DNA of 64,000 bases from Bacillus sp. ISL-34 (GCF_018613325.1 NZ_JAGGQJ010000013.1:1-64000); one strand, 5' to 3'. Counted from the stretch's first letter, positions 36,956 to 45,941 are shown. A program made the numbers and translations. Notes: generated by a model from the letters alone, not told the origin.

Positions 36956-37691
36956 CCAATTTTTTTGTTATGGCTAATAATTTCCGTACATCCTCCCCAT
37001 TCGTTTTACCAGTCTCTTCATCGATGATGGAAGAATATACATGGGGAATGACTTTAGGCACTTTTGCTTCTAATGCGATTTCTAATATGGTCTCGAAATT
37101 ATTTAAATCGATTCCACCTGTTGGTTCCAAAGCAAATCCCTCTTCACCACAAGCTTTTGCAACAGCACGATATTCATCTTCATGCTTAAGGCCTTTCATC
37201 GGAAAGTATTTCAATGCATTTCCTCCCATATCGCGAACAAGCGCAATGGCAGCTTTGATAGGCACAATGGCAGTTTCTGCACCTGCACTTACTGGACCAG
37301 TGGAGATATTCACATAACCAACTTTCCCAGTTGGAGAAACAAGTGAATTTATCCAGCTATCCTTCTCACCTAAATTGGCCCTCGTAGCACCAACAGCCGG
37401 AAAAACCTGGTTAATATGACTGCCTGGATAGTATTTTGCTATTTCTGCGACAACTGCTGCCTGTCTATTATCGCCCGCGCCCAATCCTATTGAAACGGCC
37501 TCATCAATGGCTTTCCCGTATTCTTTCATTGCTGTAACACCAGCTTCGACAGTTGGATAATCCTTTGAGAGTACACCAACCAATACATGTCCTTCCGCTG
37601 CTTCAAAGACTTCCACTGCATTTTCTACACTATTTGCCAGTACATTTAGGGCTACACGATCATTCAATAAACGTTTGTTTATGTTTGTCAT
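36939..37691 (-). CDS. DgaF-like 2-keto-3-deoxy-6-phosphogluconate aldolase
   Basis: This 250-residue protein belongs to the KDGP aldolase family of DgaF, not the Eda family. Family features include LNVLANSVENAVEVFEAAEG, VSIGLGAGDNRQAAVVAEIA, NALKYFPMKGLKHEDEY and the glycine-rich ALEPTGGIDLNNFETI; the Lys of KYFPMKG is a candidate Schiff-base residue. DgaF in Salmonella splits the 6-phosphate keto-acid to pyruvate and glyceraldehyde 3-phosphate in D-glucosaminate use. It overlaps the DgaE-like gene by 4 bp (ATGA). Confidence 0.85.
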   Translation of the reverse strand: MTNINKRLLNDRVALNVLANSVENAVEVFEAAEGHVLVGVLSKDYPTVEAGVTAMKEYGKAIDEAVSIGLGAGDNRQAAVVAEIAKYYPGSHINQVFPAVGATRANLGEKDSWINSLVSPTGKVGYVNISTGPVSAGAETAIVPIKAAIALVRDMGGNALKYFPMKGLKHEDEYRAVAKACGEEGFALEPTGGIDLNNFETILEIALEAKVPKVIPHVYSSIIDEETGKTNGEDVRKLLAITKKLVEKYA

Positions 37692-38797
37692 CCTTGTTTT
37701 CCTCCTAGTATGGTTCTTAATTGTGCTTCAATGACATTTATATCATCACCTTGCAATGGACGCGGATCTATATCGAAAAAGCCTTGCCGTATCCCATAAT
37801 CACGTGTATAAATGGCAATATCCCCATTTCTGAGCTGCTCGTTCACTTCTTTCGCCGTTGTTTCCGTTATCAAAGGATCAATGGAAATACGTGCTCTATA
37901 TATGGCACGGCCGGCTTCATCCTGAACTATCGTTACTTTTACGCCATCAATGGAGTCAAGTGATGTGAGAACTTTTAAACTAGCTTTTTCTTTTTCGCTA
38001 GTATCCGTCTTGACAAAATACTCATCCATTGCCTGAAGCAGCCCAAAGGTAGTTTCCTTTCCAACCTTCATGCTCCTTCCGATACAGTGCAATTGAACCT
38101 TTACCCATTCGATATATTTTTTTCTGCCAGCAACGATACCGGATGTGGGTCCTTCAATTGCTTTTGATCCACTATAAATCGCCAAGTCGGAGAATTGTAC
38201 ATATTTTTCCAAATCCTCCTCCGCTGCTGCATCGACAATCAGAGGGATATTATTCGTTTTGGCCACTTCCCATGCTTCTTCGACAGATATCATATTTTTC
38301 TGAACAGCATGATGCGATTTCACGTATAAAATGGCAGAAGTATTTTCATTTATGGCATCCGCAATATGTTCTGCCTTCCCTTCGTTTGCATACCCAACTT
38401 CAACCAATTTTCCGCCACCCAGGTAAATCATGGTTTCAACCGGTGCACCATACTGAACGTTATGGCCTTTCAGCATGATGATTTCATTCTTTTGGATCGG
38501 ATCTTGATGAAGCCGTTCGCTTTTCCTTCTGTTTCCTTCAGTAACGATCGCCGCTACTGAAAGTGCAATTCCACTTGATGCTGAGTTTACGACGACAGCT
38601 GCTTCAGAATGAAGCAAATTTGCTATATGCTGACCTGACTTATCGACTAAATCAGAAATTTCCACATAATTTTGCCCGCCTTTTTTCATCGCGTCCATCA
38701 CTGTGTCAGTTGGGGCAGAAACCCCCAATATGCTCATTCTTCCGCTTGCATTAATGACTCTTTTCAAACCGTATTTAGCATTCAATGAATTCTCCAT
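37688..38797 (-). CDS. DgaE-like PLP-dependent ammonia-lyase (SelA-like fold)
   Basis: This 369-residue PLP enzyme of the DgaE/SelA-like group begins NAKYGLKRVINASGRMSILG. Its PLP lysine is in LAIYSGSKAIEGPTSG. Salmonella DgaE dehydrates and deaminates glucosaminate 6-phosphate. Here no PTS is present and a separate kinase follows, so the substrate is more likely the unphosphorylated amino-sugar acid, giving 2-keto-3-deoxygluconate and ammonia. The gene overlaps the upstream amidohydrolase gene by 23 bp and the downstream aldolase gene by 4 bp. Confidence 0.82.
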   Translation of the reverse strand: MENSLNAKYGLKRVINASGRMSILGVSAPTDTVMDAMKKGGQNYVEISDLVDKSGQHIANLLHSEAAVVVNSASSGIALSVAAIVTEGNRRKSERLHQDPIQKNEIIMLKGHNVQYGAPVETMIYLGGGKLVEVGYANEGKAEHIADAINENTSAILYVKSHHAVQKNMISVEEAWEVAKTNNIPLIVDAAAEEDLEKYVQFSDLAIYSGSKAIEGPTSGIVAGRKKYIEWVKVQLHCIGRSMKVGKETTFGLLQAMDEYFVKTDTSEKEKASLKVLTSLDSIDGVKVTIVQDEAGRAIYRARISIDPLITETTAKEVNEQLRNGDIAIYTRDYGIRQGFFDIDPRPLQGDDINVIEAQLRTILGGKQG

Positions 38798-39887
38798 TTA
38801 TAACCACTCCTTTTACAACAACTCTTTTTTCTGCCATCCTTTTTTCACCATCGGAATCCACTAAAAGGGTCGGCTCATTCTTGATCGAGAATAGAGTCAA
38901 GTTCGCAATATCCCCAGCTGAAATCCTGCCTAGCTCTGGTTTATGCAACCAAGCTGCTGCATTGATGGTAACGGCATCTATTACTTCTTTTAATGGATAA
39001 CCGAGATACAAAAATTTTGTAAGCACATTTGCCATATTAAAAACTGGCCCATTCTCTCTGTTTTTCCGATATATATCCGTACTGATCGTATTGAAGCGGA
39101 TTCCCCGCTTTTTCGCCATTTCTGCGGTTTTAAAGGAAAAGCTTGCTGTTCCATGACCTACATCCAAATGGACACCACGTTGTATCGCCTTATTTAACTC
39201 AGGTAGCGGCTCTTCTCTTTCATCAAATAAATTATTCGCTTTACCATTTAAGAAATGCGTAATAATGTCCTTTTCCTCAAGTAAATCAAGGACTTCCTTA
39301 ATATCCGGCGGCCCTGAACCGATATGGACCATTAATGGTAAACCAGTTTCAGCCGAGAACTTCCTAGCGATTTTTAGTGGCTCGACTCCATTTGGACCAA
39401 CCACACTTTTACTTATTCTCGCTTTAAGTCCAACGACAAAATCTCCGTACTTGGAAATTGCCTCCCTTAATTCCCCTTCGTCCAGCCATGAAATATCCGA
39501 TAACTCATCAATCCTTTTCAATCCAATCCGCGAAATATTCAGAAAGGCGAAAACATTCGTTTTGGAATTTTCACAACTGCTAACCAGATCAGATATCCTA
39601 TCTGCCCCCGTGCTTCCTGCATCAATGACCGTTGTTACACCAGTTTTATATCCAATCTCATCAACCTCATCACCATAAGGATCGAATTCCGGGAAAGCAT
39701 GTACATGCATATCAATCCATCCGCTCGATACAAAAACTTTTTGATCATAATCAATTATCTTATCCCCTGTTGCTGTTCCGGGAAGTGCGATTTCTTTAAT
39801 CATCCCATTTTCCAGTATGATATCCGCTGCATTTCCCTCTAACATCTTTACATTCTTCAGAACTAACGTATCTGTCATTTCCCTCAT
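38775..39887 (-). CDS. Amidohydrolase/deacetylase-family metallohydrolase
   Basis: This 370-residue amidohydrolase-superfamily protein has the metal-binding HVH in WIDMHVHAFPEFDPYGD, a candidate bridging Lys in VVGLKARIS, His ligands in LMVHIGSG and IITHFLNG, and the Asp region in NTISTDIY. Relatives are annotated as dihydroorotase-like deacetylases. As first gene of the DgaE/DgaF operon it probably removes an N-acyl group from the sugar acid before deamination. The start has a short SD (AAAAGGATGAGG). A promoter should lie in 39888-40100. Confidence 0.8.
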   Translation of the reverse strand: MREMTDTLVLKNVKMLEGNAADIILENGMIKEIALPGTATGDKIIDYDQKVFVSSGWIDMHVHAFPEFDPYGDEVDEIGYKTGVTTVIDAGSTGADRISDLVSSCENSKTNVFAFLNISRIGLKRIDELSDISWLDEGELREAISKYGDFVVGLKARISKSVVGPNGVEPLKIARKFSAETGLPLMVHIGSGPPDIKEVLDLLEEKDIITHFLNGKANNLFDEREEPLPELNKAIQRGVHLDVGHGTASFSFKTAEMAKKRGIRFNTISTDIYRKNRENGPVFNMANVLTKFLYLGYPLKEVIDAVTINAAAWLHKPELGRISAGDIANLTLFSIKNEPTLLVDSDGEKRMAEKRVVVKGVVINGEFIEC

Positions 39888-40140
39888 CCTTTTCGGTACA
39901 TCCTATAGATTGCAAGTACTTTGTATACGGTTACACTGAATTGTGTGAGAATTCACTTCATTTCTCTTTACAAAAATAGATTATCATATTTTGTCGAACT
40001 AATCAATATAACGTTATAATGTTTAATTGAAATTAACAGAATTTTTAATAGATCCTCGCTTATTTTTCTATGTGCTCATTAGTTTCTTCCATATATATTG
40101 ATCTCATTTAGGTTTTTTAAAATTTCCTGTGCTATTCATA

Positions 40141-40185
40141 AAAAAGGCGGGAGGAAAAACAATCTGTTTTTCCTCCCGCCTTTTT
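40141..40185. terminator. Strong orphan bidirectional hairpin
   Basis: A near-perfect 20-bp stem (AAAAAGGCGGGAGGAAAAAC with its complement at 40166-40185) around a short loop has T-runs in both directions. No gene ends close to it on either strand, so it may be left over from a lost gene. Confidence 0.75.
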
Positions 40186-40260
40186 ATTTTTTCACGGCTT
40201 CTTACAAAATTACCATTGATTATCCAGAAATAATGATTATAAAGAAAAACTAACTCTAAT

Positions 40261-40332
40261 TCAGACTGCAGACAAACTCGATGAGATTTTAAGGGTTTGA
40301 ACAATTTGAACGTTGCCTCCAGGCACTCGCTG
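40261..40332. repeat. GC-rich dispersed repeat, degenerate partial copy
   Basis: TCAGACTG-AGACAAACTCGATGA and ACAATTTGAACGTTG followed by CCAGGCACTCGCT match the copy at 16011-16205 in order. The second hairpin arm is lost and the GC-rich inner part is missing. This is an eroded copy. Confidence 0.7.
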
Positions 40333-40502
40333 GCAGTCCTTATAGATTAATAGCAGCATATTATTCCGGAAAACACGCTTATCATGTATCAGGCTATGCT
40401 TGTGGTACTAAAATAACGTATATATATTACACTAAGTCTAATCTTTCATTTAGGAGCCCTCGTTAAATTACAGAGGAAATGGTGCTTTGCATAAATAAAA
40501 AA

Positions 40503-40534
40503 ACCAAGAATGCTGATTTAAAAGCATTCTTGGT
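40503..40534 (-). terminator. Terminator of the acyl-CoA synthetase gene
   Basis: A 12-bp stem (ACCAAGAATGCT with AGCATTCTTGGT) is followed on the minus strand by TTTTTTTA. It lies 55 bp after the stop codon. Confidence 0.9.
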
Positions 40535-40588
40535 CTTGTTATACTTTTTTTATGACAACCCCCTGATACATGTCCCATTCCTAAGCCT

Positions 40589-42178
40589 TTAATTTACCTT
40601 TTTCGATCCTTTCCAATGGATTTCCCTCAAACGGTATTTTTGCAGCTTACCTGTTGCCGTTTTCGGTAAAGACTCTACGAATTCAACTTTTGTCGGTGCT
40701 TTAAAGTGGGCCATTTTTGAGCGGCAAAAGGTAATGATCTCATTTTCTGTCACTTCCGCATTGGGGTGCAGCACAATGATTGCCTTAGGCGTTTCTCCCC
40801 ATTTATCGTCTGGGATGGCAATGACCGCCGCCTCCAGAACATCTGGATGTTTATACAATACCCCTTCCACCTCTGTAGAAGAAATATTTTCTCCCCCGGA
40901 AATGATTAAATCCTTAGCCCTGTCCTGTATTTCAATATATCCATCAGGATAGGTCACCGCCAGATCCCCTGTATGAAACCATCCACCCCTAATTGCTTCA
41001 GCCGTCTTTTCCGGATCCTTATAATATCCTTCCATTACAACATTGCCGCGAGTAATGATTTCCCCCAGTTCCTTTCCATCCCAAGCGACTGCTTTTCCAT
41101 CTTGATTGACTACCATCGTTTCCCCATTGAAAACCAATTCAATACCTTGTCTCGCCTTTATTATTGCTTGTTCGTCCGCCGATTTGGCTTCAAACTCATC
41201 CTTCCACTCGTTATATAGGATGAAAGGGGAAGTTTCTGTTAATCCATATACGTGAATCATATTCAAACCAAGGATTTCTTGCGCCTTTTGTATAAGCGCT
41301 GCTGCTGGAGGAGCACCTGCTGTTGCCATCCTTGGACGCACTTTGATATTTGTTTCTTTTGCTTTAGGATCATTCACTAGCATATTGACGACAGTAGGTG
41401 CTCCACATAACAATGTAATATTATGCTGGGCGAATAATTTGAGGATAAGAGGGGGATCAACTTTCCTTAAACATACATGAGTCCCGCCAGTAGCCGTTAC
41501 CGACCATACACCTCCCCACCCATTTGCGTGAAACATTGGCAGGGTATGTAAGTATACATCGTCATGCTTCACTCCAAGGTGATAAATGAAATTAGCGGCG
41601 TTCATGTAATTCCCGCGATGGGTTAACATTACCCCTTTTGGTTTTGAAGTCGTTCCACTCGTATAATTTATAGTCAAAAGTTGATTTTCATCGATTGTAA
41701 CCTCTGGCAGCTCTTCATCAATTGCATGCAAAATGAAATTCTCATAGTCTATTCCAGGTAAAGTGGTTTCATGTCCTTCAGCAGGCACGATAATGATTTT
41801 TTCCAATGAAAGTCTAGTAATGATCTTTTCGATCGGAGCGGTGAATTCTTCATCGACTATCAACATTTTTGAATCGCTATGTTTGATAATATATTCCAAA
41901 TCCTCTGCAGCAAGCCTATAATTCAAAGGAACCATTACCGCTCCCATTTGACAAATTCCATAAAAACATTCCAACATATAATGCGTATTTGGCAACATTA
42001 CTGCAATATGGTCGCCTTTTTCAATTCCCGAAGAATACAGTGCTTTGGAAAGTTGATCTGACCGCTGCCCGAATTCCTTGTATGTAAACTCTTTCTCTTC
42101 ATCGATGACTGCCACTTTATGAGGATAATATTTTACGGCCCTGCGCTTCCAATCCATTGGGGTTAATGGGGAAAACAT
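40589..42178 (-). CDS. Acyl-CoA synthetase (AMP-forming)
   Basis: This 529-residue ANL-superfamily enzyme activates a carboxylic acid to its CoA thioester via an acyl-adenylate. Visible motifs are the AMP-binding loop YTSGTTSKPKGVMLTH (about residues 172-187), VYGLTETSP, GWFHTGDLA and the C-terminal PKTATGKLQKYRLRE with the catalytic Lys. It resembles medium/long-chain fatty-acid-CoA ligases of Bacillus; aromatic-acid ligases share these motifs. It is a single gene with its own terminator. The substrate cannot be decided from sequence. Confidence 0.85.
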   Translation of the reverse strand: MFSPLTPMDWKRRAVKYYPHKVAVIDEEKEFTYKEFGQRSDQLSKALYSSGIEKGDHIAVMLPNTHYMLECFYGICQMGAVMVPLNYRLAAEDLEYIIKHSDSKMLIVDEEFTAPIEKIITRLSLEKIIIVPAEGHETTLPGIDYENFILHAIDEELPEVTIDENQLLTINYTSGTTSKPKGVMLTHRGNYMNAANFIYHLGVKHDDVYLHTLPMFHANGWGGVWSVTATGGTHVCLRKVDPPLILKLFAQHNITLLCGAPTVVNMLVNDPKAKETNIKVRPRMATAGAPPAAALIQKAQEILGLNMIHVYGLTETSPFILYNEWKDEFEAKSADEQAIIKARQGIELVFNGETMVVNQDGKAVAWDGKELGEIITRGNVVMEGYYKDPEKTAEAIRGGWFHTGDLAVTYPDGYIEIQDRAKDLIISGGENISSTEVEGVLYKHPDVLEAAVIAIPDDKWGETPKAIIVLHPNAEVTENEIITFCRSKMAHFKAPTKVEFVESLPKTATGKLQKYRLREIHWKGSKKVN

Positions 42179-42461
42179 TTTACCATCTCCTTCTATTGAG
42201 ATTCTCTGCTTACAGCACCAGCTGTTTCGTCATGATGAATCATTGAGTAAAAAACTTCTTAACCTTTTGATACATATTCATTTTCCAAACGTCATATCTT
42301 CTGTAGTGGATTTCTTACATCATATAATTGAATGACGTTTATACTCGTAATTTTTTTAATTATTCTGATAATTACTCTTAAAAACAGTGGAATTCACTGT
42401 TTTAATAAATATATAGTGCTTCTTCTTTCTATTATAATGGAAACTGTACACGTCAGGAAGA

Positions 42462-42917
42462 CTATATTTTATTCTCTATGCGTGACGAGACATGTTCGGT
42501 CAGTTTCCCAACGATTTGTTTGAGCCGTTCCGTTTCCTCTTCATTTAGGACGCTATAAAAGTCACGAAAGATTTTGGCAACACACTTTTTGATGGAATGA
42601 TAGGTTTCCCTTCCCTTTTCGGTGGACTGGATAAAAACGACCCGCCGATCATCCTCACTGTGTACCCGCTCAATCAATTTCTTCCGTTCAAGCCGGTCAA
42701 TTAGTGCAGTCCCTGCTGCAGGTTTGATCTTCAAATGATTCGAAACATCTTTAACAGCTATGGATTCATTCAAGACTATTAATTGCAATGCGTGATACTG
42801 TACAGAAGTTATATCAAATTTAACCAATGACGGTTCCACCAATTCCTGTGAGAGGCTGCTTAGTTCCTTGATTTCTAGATGTAAATTATACAGTTCACTT
42901 GAATGCATGTTTGACAA
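42462..42917 (-). CDS. MarR-family transcriptional regulator
   Basis: This 151-residue MarR-type protein has a winged helix (SNHLKIKPAAGTALIDRLER) and wing (VHSEDDRRVVFIQSTEKG). It is divergent from the MFS efflux gene at 43029, with 111 bp between. The expected role is ligand-relieved repression of that pump and itself. An inverted repeat (taacca / tggtta) lies in the shared region. Confidence 0.88.
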   Translation of the reverse strand: MSNMHSSELYNLHLEIKELSSLSQELVEPSLVKFDITSVQYHALQLIVLNESIAVKDVSNHLKIKPAAGTALIDRLERKKLIERVHSEDDRRVVFIQSTEKGRETYHSIKKCVAKIFRDFYSVLNEEETERLKQIVGKLTEHVSSRIENKI

Positions 42918-42975
42918 TCCTTTCTTATTGACACTATCTATCTAAAACTATAACATAATTAACGTATCAAAAAAT

Positions 42976-42999
42976 TAACCATGCGAATTAAATTGGTTA
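42976..42999. promoter_or_regulatory. Candidate MarR operator
   Basis: The inverted repeat TAACCA-N12-TGGTTA lies midway in the 111-bp region between the divergent marR and MFS genes. Position and symmetry fit a MarR-type site. The arms are short, so it is tentative. Confidence 0.35.
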
Positions 43000-43028
43000 T
43001 TGATTTTTAAAGAGAGAGAGGCTGTCCC

Positions 43029-44216
43029 ATGTCAGCAGAACAACGCAAAAAGATCATTATCCTCATGATCAATATGTTTATAGCAATAGGAAGTTTCGGT
43101 ATCATCATACCCATTTTACCAGCATACCTGGCCTCCATTAATCAAGGCGGAACCGCCGCTGGCCTAATGATCGCCATTTTCGCAGGTGCACAACTTATCT
43201 TTTCGCCAATTGCCGGAAAATGGACGGACCAATACGGGCGCAGAAAAATGATTATTTATGGATTGGTCGGTTTGACATTATCCATGTTTATTTTTTATGC
43301 AGTCAATTCCATTTGGTTATTGTATGCTTCACGTATCATCGGCGGGATCGGGGCAGCTTTGCTTATACCCGCAATTTTTGCTTATGTAGCCGATATAACC
43401 ACATTTGATCAACGCGCAAAAGGCAATAGTTTAGTATCTGCCGCCATGTCCCTCGGAATTGTAGTCGGTCCGGGAATTGGAGGATTTTTAGCTGACTTTG
43501 GCTTGAAGTTTCCCTTTTTGATTTCTGCGCTTGTATCCCTATCAGCAGTGGTATTTTCGATATTTGTTTTAAAAGAAAGCGAAACGGCACAGGTTCCACA
43601 TTCCATGGATGCAAAAAATGAAACGATGATTCGGAAGATTGTCTTATCCGTAAAAATGCCCTATTTCATCCCACTCATCATTACTCTTGTAATGAGCTTT
43701 GGCTTAATGGCATATGAATCTGTAATTGGTCTTTATCTTGATAATCAATTCAATTCAAGTCCTAAGGACATCGCCGTCATGGTTACAGCCACCGGTATCG
43801 TCAGTGTAATTGTACAACTGTTTGTCGTCGACCGGATCGTACAACGTTTCGGGGAAGTGAATATTCTGAATATCTTTATCAGTGTTGCAGCAATCGGTTT
43901 CCTCCTATCACTTTTTGCTTCAAGTTACCTGATTTTCTTTTTAATTTCGCTTATCATCTTCCTATCCACTTCCATCTTGCGTCCAGTTCTTAACACACTG
44001 ATTTCCAAGATGGCAGGAAATGAGCAGGGCTTTGCAATGGGTATGAATAATGCGTATATGAGCATCGGAAATGTGCTCGGACCCACACTTGCCGGAATGA
44101 TGTATGATGTCCACATTACCTATCCGTTCATGTTGGGCCTTATCCTTTTATTCATTACTTTGATGATTACAATGGCTTGGCAAAAGCGATCTCTTCATGC
44201 TAAGGCATTATCCTAG
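43029..44216 (+). CDS. MFS multidrug efflux transporter
   Basis: This 395-residue, 12-helix major-facilitator protein belongs to the DHA1 drug:H+ antiporter group (NorA/Bmr/TetA-like). It has the loop motif GKWTDQYGRRKMIIYG, motif C near helix 5 (SLGIVVGPGIGGFLADFG) and an efflux-type R residue in ASRIIGGIGAALLIPA. The adjacent divergent MarR regulator supports a role in exporting a toxic compound. The substrate is unknown. The ribosome binding site is only a purine-rich AGAGAGAGAGG. Confidence 0.88.
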   Translation: MSAEQRKKIIILMINMFIAIGSFGIIIPILPAYLASINQGGTAAGLMIAIFAGAQLIFSPIAGKWTDQYGRRKMIIYGLVGLTLSMFIFYAVNSIWLLYASRIIGGIGAALLIPAIFAYVADITTFDQRAKGNSLVSAAMSLGIVVGPGIGGFLADFGLKFPFLISALVSLSAVVFSIFVLKESETAQVPHSMDAKNETMIRKIVLSVKMPYFIPLIITLVMSFGLMAYESVIGLYLDNQFNSSPKDIAVMVTATGIVSVIVQLFVVDRIVQRFGEVNILNIFISVAAIGFLLSLFASSYLIFFLISLIIFLSTSILRPVLNTLISKMAGNEQGFAMGMNNAYMSIGNVLGPTLAGMMYDVHITYPFMLGLILLFITLMITMAWQKRSLHAKALS

Positions 44217-44250
44217 AGCTTAAAAGGCATTTCAAGTTTCATGACTTAAC

Positions 44251-44286
44251 AAAACCCCCGAGTAGTAGCCGCTATTCGGGGGTTTT
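44251..44286 (+). terminator. Terminator of the MFS efflux gene
   Basis: The inverted repeat AAAACCCCCGAGTAG / CTATTCGGGGGTTTT starts about 35 bp after the stop codon. It is a typical intrinsic terminator. Confidence 0.92.
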
Positions 44287-44340
44287 CATTATGATTTTTA
44301 TATCAATTGAAATCCTCCAAAACCGCATATTCACGATTAA

Positions 44341-44735
44341 AACGTTCAAATTTGCCGAGTCGAATCTCACGAGTAATACTTCTCTCGAGTATTCGCTCCA
44401 ATTTCATGCCGGAAACTGCTCAAAAATTTTGCGTAACAGTCGAATTCACGAGTATTTGCTTCGAATTCACGAGTAAATGGACGAATCTCACGAGTATTTG
44501 CTCCATTTTCACGAGTAAATCGTACGAATTCACGAGTAAATGGACGAATCTCACGAGTATTTGCTCCAATTTCACGAGTAAATCGTACGAATTCACGAGT
44601 AACGTTTCCAATTCTCGGATATTCGCTCCATTTTCATGCGAAAGCAGCTCAAAATCTTGCGTAACAGTCGAATTCACGAGTATATGCTTCAAATTCACGA
44701 GTAAATGCTTTAATTTCTGGAGTATTTGCTCCTAT
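44341..44735. repeat. 21-bp-periodic tandem repeat array (CACGAGTA units)
   Basis: The core CACGAGTA starts at 44447, 44468, 44489, 44510, 44531, 44552, 44573 and 44594, an exact 21-bp period. It recurs at 44368, 44675 and 44696, and in degenerate form elsewhere. Three unit types alternate with about 63-bp higher-order period. A flank of about 60 bp containing GCGTAACAGTCG is repeated 229 bp apart (44418 and 44647). Because 21 is divisible by three, frames stay open on both strands, giving seven-residue peptide repeats without ribosome binding sites. I treat it as a non-coding repeat. Confidence 0.85.
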
Positions 44736-44773
44736 TGCTCCTTAAGTTTATGATTTTGTTTGACCAAAATAAA

Positions 44774-44805
44774 AAGCGACCTTATTTCCATGAATAAGGC
44801 CGCTT
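44774..44805 (-). terminator. Terminator of the iolW-like gene
   Basis: Arms AAGCGACCTTATT and AATAAGGCCGCTT pair with one mismatch, about 48 bp after the stop codon. The T-rich tract is on the minus strand. Confidence 0.8.
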
Positions 44806-44852
44806 ATCATTCAGTTTTTCTCATTTATATTGTTATAAGGGGAAAATGAATT

Positions 44853-45896
44853 TCATTTAATATAAACTGCTTTTTTCCCTTTACTGCTTTCAAATGCCGC
44901 ATCAATGATTTTAATGACCGATAATCCCTCTTGGGCGGTTACTGGAGCTTTTTTCCCGCTCAATATACTATCGGCAATTGCCTGATAATACGTTAAATAA
45001 GATCCATGCAGTGTTTCAATGGTTTCATGTATCTCATTTTCTCCTTCAACCGTAACCAGCTTACCATATAATTCGGGATCATCTGCACCCCAAGAGTCAT
45101 CCATCGGTTTTTTTCCCTCACTTAGGGCTGCCTCTTGGCAGTCAAGTCCGTACTTGATAAATGTTCCTTTACTTCCATGCACCTGATAGCGCGGTCCATT
45201 AAACGGAACGATTGAGCCTGAATGCAATATAACTCTCAGCTTTTCATATCCTAATATCACATGGAAATAATCATCCGTTTCTGCATTTTCTTTTTGCGAA
45301 AATACATCTGCCCAAACGAATTGCGGCAACCCGAACAAATGCAGTGCTTGATCGATGAGATGTGACCCTAAATCATAAAGCATACCTGATCCCGGGCCTG
45401 GTTTTTCCCTCCATCTATCCCTGACCACAGGCCGGTATCGATCATAATGGACTTGGTATGTATTGATTTCCCCAAGCACTCCATCATCCATAAGTTTTTT
45501 CACGGTCAAAAAGTCATTATCCCATCTCCGGTTATGATAGACACTTAATAGCAGATTCTTTTCCTCGGCAATCTTAATGAGCTCCTCAGCCTCCCAAGCT
45601 TCCACTACCATCGGCTTTTCGAGGATGACATGCTTCCCGGCTAACAAGCTTTGCTTGGCCATTTCATAATGCAAACCGCTCGGTGTCGTAATAACAGCCA
45701 AATCAATGGACGGGTCTTCAAGAATTTCCTCTAAGCTGCTTACCACTTCCACATCTTTCAAATCTTTTTGGACTTTTTCCTTATTGGAGCTGACAACTTT
45801 CGCTATTTGAAACTGCCCTAGAACACTAAGTAATGGCGCGTGAAAAGTAGCTCCTGACAATCCGTACCCAACTATGCCCACTTTAATTTTTCTCAT
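44853..45896 (-). CDS. Gfo/Idh/MocA oxidoreductase, IolW (YvaA)-like
   Basis: This protein of about 347 residues has an N-terminal Rossmann fold (KVGIVGYGLSGATFHAPLL), the family EKP motif (KHVILEKPMVVEAWEAEEL) and a C-terminal domain beginning SVYHNRRWDNDFLTV and including YDLGSHLIDQALHLFG. The arrangement fits B. subtilis IolW, an NADP-dependent scyllo-inositol dehydrogenase, or the close relative YdgJ. Other inositol genes are absent here. I chose the ATG at 45896; a GTG at 45908 is possible. Confidence 0.78.
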   Translation of the reverse strand: MRKIKVGIVGYGLSGATFHAPLLSVLGQFQIAKVVSSNKEKVQKDLKDVEVVSSLEEILEDPSIDLAVITTPSGLHYEMAKQSLLAGKHVILEKPMVVEAWEAEELIKIAEEKNLLLSVYHNRRWDNDFLTVKKLMDDGVLGEINTYQVHYDRYRPVVRDRWREKPGPGSGMLYDLGSHLIDQALHLFGLPQFVWADVFSQKENAETDDYFHVILGYEKLRVILHSGSIVPFNGPRYQVHGSKGTFIKYGLDCQEAALSEGKKPMDDSWGADDPELYGKLVTVEGENEIHETIETLHGSYLTYYQAIADSILSGKKAPVTAQEGLSVIKIIDAAFESSKGKKAVYIK

Positions 45897-45941
45897 TTTC
45901 GTTCCCACTCGCTTTCTTGTTCCTCTTAAACATACATTTTA

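Larger units (their letters stand above)
39888..40588. other. Intergenic region with orphan terminator and repeat remnant
   Basis: About 700 bp with no supported gene. It contains the operon's promoter region (AT-rich, up to about 40060), a strong bidirectional hairpin at 40141-40185, the degenerate dispersed repeat at 40261-40332 and the acyl-CoA ligase terminator at 40503-40534. A 66-codon frame at 40104-40304 is made of the hairpin and repeat and is not a gene. Confidence 0.6.

Noticed and set aside
40104-40304. 66-codon minus-strand frame.
   Set aside because: Composed of the hairpin at 40141-40185 and the eroded repeat; no ribosome binding site.
44341-44735. Possible CRISPR array.
   Set aside because: The conserved core is only about 8-10 bases with similarly conserved 'spacers' and 21-bp period; no cas genes are present.
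44307-44753. Open frames on both strands across the 21-bp array, giving seven-residue repeats (xFTSxxx and LLVxxxx).
   Set aside because: They follow automatically from a period divisible by three, lack ribosome binding sites, and exist on both strands at once. Treated as repeat DNA.
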